A DNA stretch of 64,000 nt from positions 506,795-570,794 of the forward strand of contig VTPC01091033.1 of the NCBI GenBank assembly GCA_011009095.1, written 5' to 3'. The position numbers were made by a program, and so were the translations under genes. This DNA is from Ignelater luminosus. Lineage: Eukaryota > Arthropoda > Insecta > Coleoptera > Elateridae. Shown piece by piece: positions 59,848-64,000 of this stretch (the stretch's first letter is position 1; the number at the start of each line of letters is the position of its first letter). The notes below the pieces were generated by a model. It was not told the origin of the DNA. It saw only the letters and a program-made list of their open reading frames with translations, and ran no database searches.

Positions 59848-60812
59848 ATGTTGCCCATCCTTGCGATATTTGTTCTATGTGCATCTACGATCAATTGCAT
59901 TTCTCATGGTTTACGTAAGTACCTACTTTTCTAATCTATAACTTATTCGTCCTGACTATTTTATGTTTCAGCTGATTATTTCCCTAGATGCTCCATAGAT
60001 GATCCCAATTTAAACAAATGCCTTTTAAAGGCTTTCAATACAGTGCGGCCTTACGTAAAAAAAGGTGTAAAAGAAATAGGCATACTTCCGTTTGAACCCC
60101 TTGTTTTATCGACGTTCAGTTTATCTCAAGAAACCAATCTGGCAAATTTTACAGTTACAGTATGGAATTATACAGTTAGAGGAATTGATAATTACAACGT
60201 AAAAGAAACTAAGTAAGTAGGTTCTAAGATTCCAGAAACAGCTAATTATTATTTTCTATTTCAAGTTACAATCCTAACGCGTTAGTTTTTTCTACAAAAA
60301 TGGAATTTGATTCTTTATCAATTTCTACTATTCTTAAAATGTCTGGACGTATTTTACATATAGCTATAGACGGAAAAGGAGAGGCAGAGGCGACTTTAGG
60401 TAAATTCTAAATTTTGTGTAGTTCCTGTTAGAGACTACCTATTGTTTCTTCTAGGACCTATAAATGCAACAATCGTTATCAAGGGGGAATTAATAGATAC
60501 TGAAGGTACTGAATATTACAACACGGCCAATATTAAAGTAATTCTAAGCATAAAAGATGGAAACTTTACTCTTGGTGGTTTATTTGGGGGAGATGAGACA
60601 CTTGGTATTGTTTAGCAATTACTTGTGAAATATTTTCAAATGTTTTACGATAACTTTTAGGTCGTGCCGCTAATGAAGCTTTGAATCAATTTTCTCCAGA
60701 AGTTATAGAAGCTGTTACCCCGGCAATAGAACAGCTTGCTGAAGAAATGATTATGAAATTTATGAAATCGTTTACTGGATCTGTTCCATATTATAAAATA
60801 TTTCCCAAGTAA
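59848..60812 (+). CDS. JHBP/takeout-family secreted carrier, gene E
   Basis: Five exons: 59848..59914, 59972..60212, 60266..60399, 60455..60604, 60661..60812 (247 residues), with the same intron positions and lengths as gene C. Signal peptide MLPILAIFVLCASTINC; exon 2 PDYFPRCSIDDPNLNKCL and VTVWNYTVRGIDNYNVKE; exon 3 KMEFDSLSISTILKMSGR; exon 5 EEMIMKFMKSFTGSVPYYK. Exon 4 is identical to gene C over all 150 bases. The stop TAA at 60810-60812 replaces a TTA codon of gene C and shortens the C-terminus by 12 residues, outside the conserved fold (gene D ends at a similar point). Poly(A) signal AATAAA at 60899. Differences from C cluster in exon 2 (second half), exon 3 and exon 5 and are mostly amino-acid changing. 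Predicted extracellular ligand carrier; ligand unknown. Confidence 0.93.
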
Positions 60813-60904
60813 CATAATCTAAATAAAAAACCAAATTTAACAGTGTAAGATTTGTTGAGATTATTATTTTGTAGAAAACGAAGTTATATTGTGTTTTAAA
60901 TAAA

Positions 60905-61984
60905 AGTATTTATCGTTAAAGGTTTTCGTTGTATGATAAACTAAATTAAAGTTTAAAAGAATACTGAATTTTCAAAGTACGGATAAAAGAAGATAAAAGA
61001 AGTTAATAAGTTGATTCGAAACTGACACCTTGCTTCATCAAGAATGTACTCATTAAATCAAAATAAATTTTAACTAGCATGAACGAGTTGTGTGCATGCT
61101 AATATTCTAGCAGTCTGTAATCTGTGTTAATTAGAATCGTAATTCAACTACTGTGTAACTTACCTTTGTTGCCAAGTTAGTATCACTTTTTACTGATTTT
61201 GAACTGAAGTTCAATTATTCCAATTGGCATTTGCGTTTGGGAAATTTTAGACAAGCTGCCTTCTTCCACTTGATCTGTCATAGAAAACAGTGCTCGCAGT
61301 GAAAAGTGTCTTTAAGAAGTCGTCACTGCTGGACGGCGTACGATAGTTGGTTTATGCAGGGAAAATGGTCTTTTTTATACTGCGATGTCGGCTTTGGTCA
61401 GAAGCCAGGTATGTTACGGTAAAACGCAAATACCACTATTGTACGAGTAGTCTGTCTCAACGTGTTAAGCTTAAACTAAATTTCGGCTTGTAGAAACCAA
61501 GCCTTGAGGCAGTGATTCCAAAAGGAGGGAAGTCTTACCCTTGTTACCGAGATCGGTTTTATCACGTAGGGTCACCGTTTATGTAAGCTTTAGATACCAA
61601 TCCACTGCGCAAACAATTGTTATGTAAAATTAGTAATAGAAGTACCATACGAAAATTATGACGATTATATTAAGTTTGTTTACAGAACTTGTTTTCCTTA
61701 ACAAAAGTTGCATAAATGGTGATAACAATAATCTTAACAACGATGATAGACACATTTAAAGCACGTTACAACTTTGATAAATGAATTTCTGCTTTTGTTC
61801 AAGAATTTCATAAAAATTTGGATACATTATGTATACGGAGTTTGCTGGAAAACTTTGTGCAATCTTGCCATTGTCAAATTAGAAAACTTTGTTACTTCTA
61901 ACCTATAATTTAGTTGCAGTTCGCACCCAAGCTAACCAGTTCTGTTTACATAGCGCTTTGAGAACAGTAATTCTGTAAAAAATA
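60905..61984. other. Spacer downstream of gene E
   Basis: No gene seen. To about 61290 it is the duplicate of the sequence downstream of gene C; beyond that, nothing recognised. Confidence 0.4.
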
Positions 61985-62863
61985 GAACCCTCGCATGAAT
62001 ATTGTCGGCCAATGATTTTTTACGATTTTCGAAGCAACTTAACACCCAAACAATGCATCGAACGACTTATTGTGACTTTTGGCGAAAAAGTTGTATCGAA
62101 TAGAACTGTTTATAATTGGTCTGCTGAGTTTCAGCGTGGACGTTCTTTTCTCAGTGATAAATTTTGTAGAGGTCGTCTATTCATGACTGCTGTTGCATGA
62201 TTGAGCGAGATCGGCATGTGACATACCGGGAAATAGGGGTCACCTTGGACATTGACATGATAGCAATACACACGATTCTACACTATCATTTAGTAAACGT
62301 ACGGAAGCTTTGCAGTCCCTAGATTTCACATAATTTGAGTAAAGCTCAAAAGAATTGCGTGAATTAATGCAATGAAATGCTGAAGAGATTTAACCCAGCT
62401 CCTTCAAATTTAGTGTACAACATTGTTACTGGTTGAATCTACTTATATGAGCCGGAAACTAAACAACAATTGAAAGTTTCGAGTTAAGTCGAAACCCACG
62501 AAAGTTGTTCGTTCACTTAGTGTTGCTTGTTTCTTTCTTATTTGTGGACATGTGTCAACCATAGCTTTAGAGGATCGAAGAACTGTGAACGCTGATTGGT
62601 ACACAATTTGTTTGCTGGCAGTTATTGGTAAAATCAGAAAAAACAAACCAAATCGGCGCATCCTTCTTCACCTTGACAATGCAAGTTTCCACGCAGCTTC
62701 ACAAACTGTCAACGTTTTAGAAAGTGAAAAAGTAAAATTGATGTCGCATTGTCCGTATTCACTTGAACTAGCACCCAATGACTTCTTTCTGTTTCCGACA
62801 ATCAAAAACAAGATGGGTGTTTGTTGCGAAGAGAAGTGCAGCAGGGAAAAACAGTTAGTTTAG
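61985..62863 (+). pseudogene. Mariner transposase relic
   Basis: Plus strand. The N-terminal part FRSNLTPKQCIERLIVTFGE and RTVYNWSAEFQRGRS (62024-62150) is the mariner helix-turn-helix. Shifted pieces follow: IERDRHVTYREIGVTLDID, HNLSKAQKNCV, LVYNIVTG; the block with the first Asp is largely lost. The last frame (62552-62863) reads LEDRRTVNADWYTICLLAVI, HLDNASFHAASQT and SHCPYSLELAPNDFFLF. In the final block the catalytic D of SPDLAP is replaced by E (SLELAP). Not functional. Confidence 0.88.
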
Positions 62864-63129
62864 ACACAATTTAATAAGCTAATCAATTTTATAATATAAG
62901 AAAAGGATTAAAATAAAAATTACATTTTACTTAAGAAAAAGATTACAAAAATGACAAGTCACAACAGTAATAGGTTACTTCTGCATTTTTGTTTTTTTAA
63001 AACAGAAACAAGGTTGCCTAAGTTGACTAGTGTTGCCAGCAAAAAGGAAAAATAAAACCCTTTTTAGCACTTCCACTCTCTATTTAGTTACTTAGCACGT
63101 CGAGTTGGCCGAGGCTCCAGGGAAAGCAT

Positions 63130-64000
63130 ATCGCAATTAGCTCGTAGCTAAGTTGCCGTCAACGCCTTCATCATCATATCGGCTGTCTGTGGTTCTGTCT
63201 ACTTTGAGATCGCTGTCTTCAATACAATGTCTGATGTGGTGGTATCGGACATCAATGTGCTTCGAATGCTTGTGGTGCTCAGTCCCTTTTCTTCTTTGTA
63301 TGGCTACCCTGTTATCCACAAAGAGAGTAACGGGACCCTCAAAGCTTTTTAAAAATGTTCGTAGCCACTGAGACTTTTGCGCAGCATCTGAAGCGCTCAC
63401 GTACTTAGCTTCAGCTGTAGATCTTGAGACGCATTTCTGCCGCCTCGAGCTCTATGATACTGCTCTTCCAGCCATGATAGCAGTATACCCGCTGATGGAT
63501 TTTCTGGTATCAACATCTGCGGTATAGTCAGCATCAGAATAAGTCTGTGGCTCCAAATTTACACCTGAATAGCAAATACCATAGTTGGACGTACCTTCAG
63601 ATATTTGAAAATTCTCTTTACAATTGGCCAGTCCTCCTTTGATGGACTGTCCAGAAATCTGCTTACTTAAGCCACTGAAAACATTATGTCAGGCTTAGAG
63701 ATAATGACCAAAAACATTAGCATACCAATTACTTGACAATAGGGTACTTCTCCAGCTGGATTATTTTTTGTTTTTAAAGAAAAGAATTTGGCTTAATCGG
63801 TACCTTTGCAGATTTGAAGTCTTCCGTGTTAAATAATTTTAAAATTTGGAACACATAACTGTTGATAAATGAAGATAGTTTTATTTGGACTATCTCGAAT
63901 GATTTCTACACCAACATATTGATTTGGGTCACACAAGGTACACTCAAACGTTTTGTTCATTACAGCTATAAACTGATCAAGAACTTTCGTATTATTCGTC
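63130..64000 (-). mobile_element. Copia-type retrotransposon pol relic, cut by the window edge
   Basis: Minus strand, from the right edge leftward: the RT end FECTLCDPNQYVGVEIIRDS; a linker with PAGEVPYCQVIGMLMFLVII, KPDIMFSVA, VSRFLDSPSKEDWPIVKRIF; then RNase H with SASDAAQKSQWLRTFLKSFE, GPVTLFVDNRVAIQ and HHKHSKHIDVRYHHIRHCIE (63400-63137). Several frame breaks. The LTR was not identified; the stretch 62870-63130 may contain its beginning. Confidence 0.86.

Noticed and set aside
1..64000. CRISPR arrays, rRNA or tRNA genes, or operon-like gene sets
   Set aside because: None seen: no regularly spaced identical repeats with unique spacers and no conserved RNA cores, and the genes are spliced and separately promoted.

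Overview
The window looks like nuclear DNA of an insect. It is AT-rich, and its few host genes are split by short GT-AG introns. Their promoters carry TATA boxes, in two cases with a TCAGT-type initiator about 30-36 bp downstream. The host genes belong to an arthropod-specific family, the juvenile-hormone-binding/takeout (JHBP/TO) secreted lipid carriers. The rest is mostly transposable-element debris of kinds common in insects: Tc1, mariner, hAT, gypsy, BEL/Pao, copia and Jockey/RTE-like LINEs. A beetle is possible, but the order cannot be fixed from this sequence. There is no CRISPR array, operon or other prokaryotic feature.

Layout. 1-1992: no gene seen. 1993-4027: a nearly complete Tc1 element whose transposase gene seems to have an intron. 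4313-9214: a 4.9 kb hAT element (hAT-1) with dense AGTACT subterminal repeats. Its own transposase is broken by a LINE and by a second hAT (hAT-2), and hAT-2 in turn holds a mariner-like element. 10450-13817: a secreted leucine-rich-repeat protein gene with a promoter, a noncoding first exon and one apparent frameshift. Its 3' end abuts a gypsy gag/LTR remnant (13804 to about 15250). 15441-18500: a dead mariner-like element and a second transposase relic. 19187-19665: a small inverted-repeat element.

20189-42851: two JHBP/TO genes in the same orientation, A (20292-32123) and B (38411-42675), with four coding exons each. Gene A's long introns hold several MITEs and a GC-rich complex tandem repeat. 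A 194-bp direct repeat brackets the segment containing that repeat. Gypsy pol debris lies between A and B, and gypsy gag/RT plus a Tc1 fragment fill intron 1 of B. 42852-47770: mixed LTR and LINE relics.

47774-60904: a second JHBP/TO subcluster with a five-exon layout. C (47837-48837) and E (59848-60812) are intact near-duplicates. D (49635-51898) is broken by a lost splice donor and a hAT insertion. A further copy (52514-52879) consists only of the last two exons. BEL/Pao and LINE relics fill the gap between D and E. 61985-64000: a mariner relic, then a copia pol relic running off the right edge.

The JHBP/TO products are predicted secreted carriers of small hydrophobic ligands, so this looks like a tandemly expanding carrier family in a repeat-rich region. 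I found no clearly new biological system. The most informative observations are the layered insertion history of hAT-1, the mosaic divergence of JHBP genes C and E, the double inactivation of gene D, and several frameshifts that coincide with base runs and may be assembly errors.
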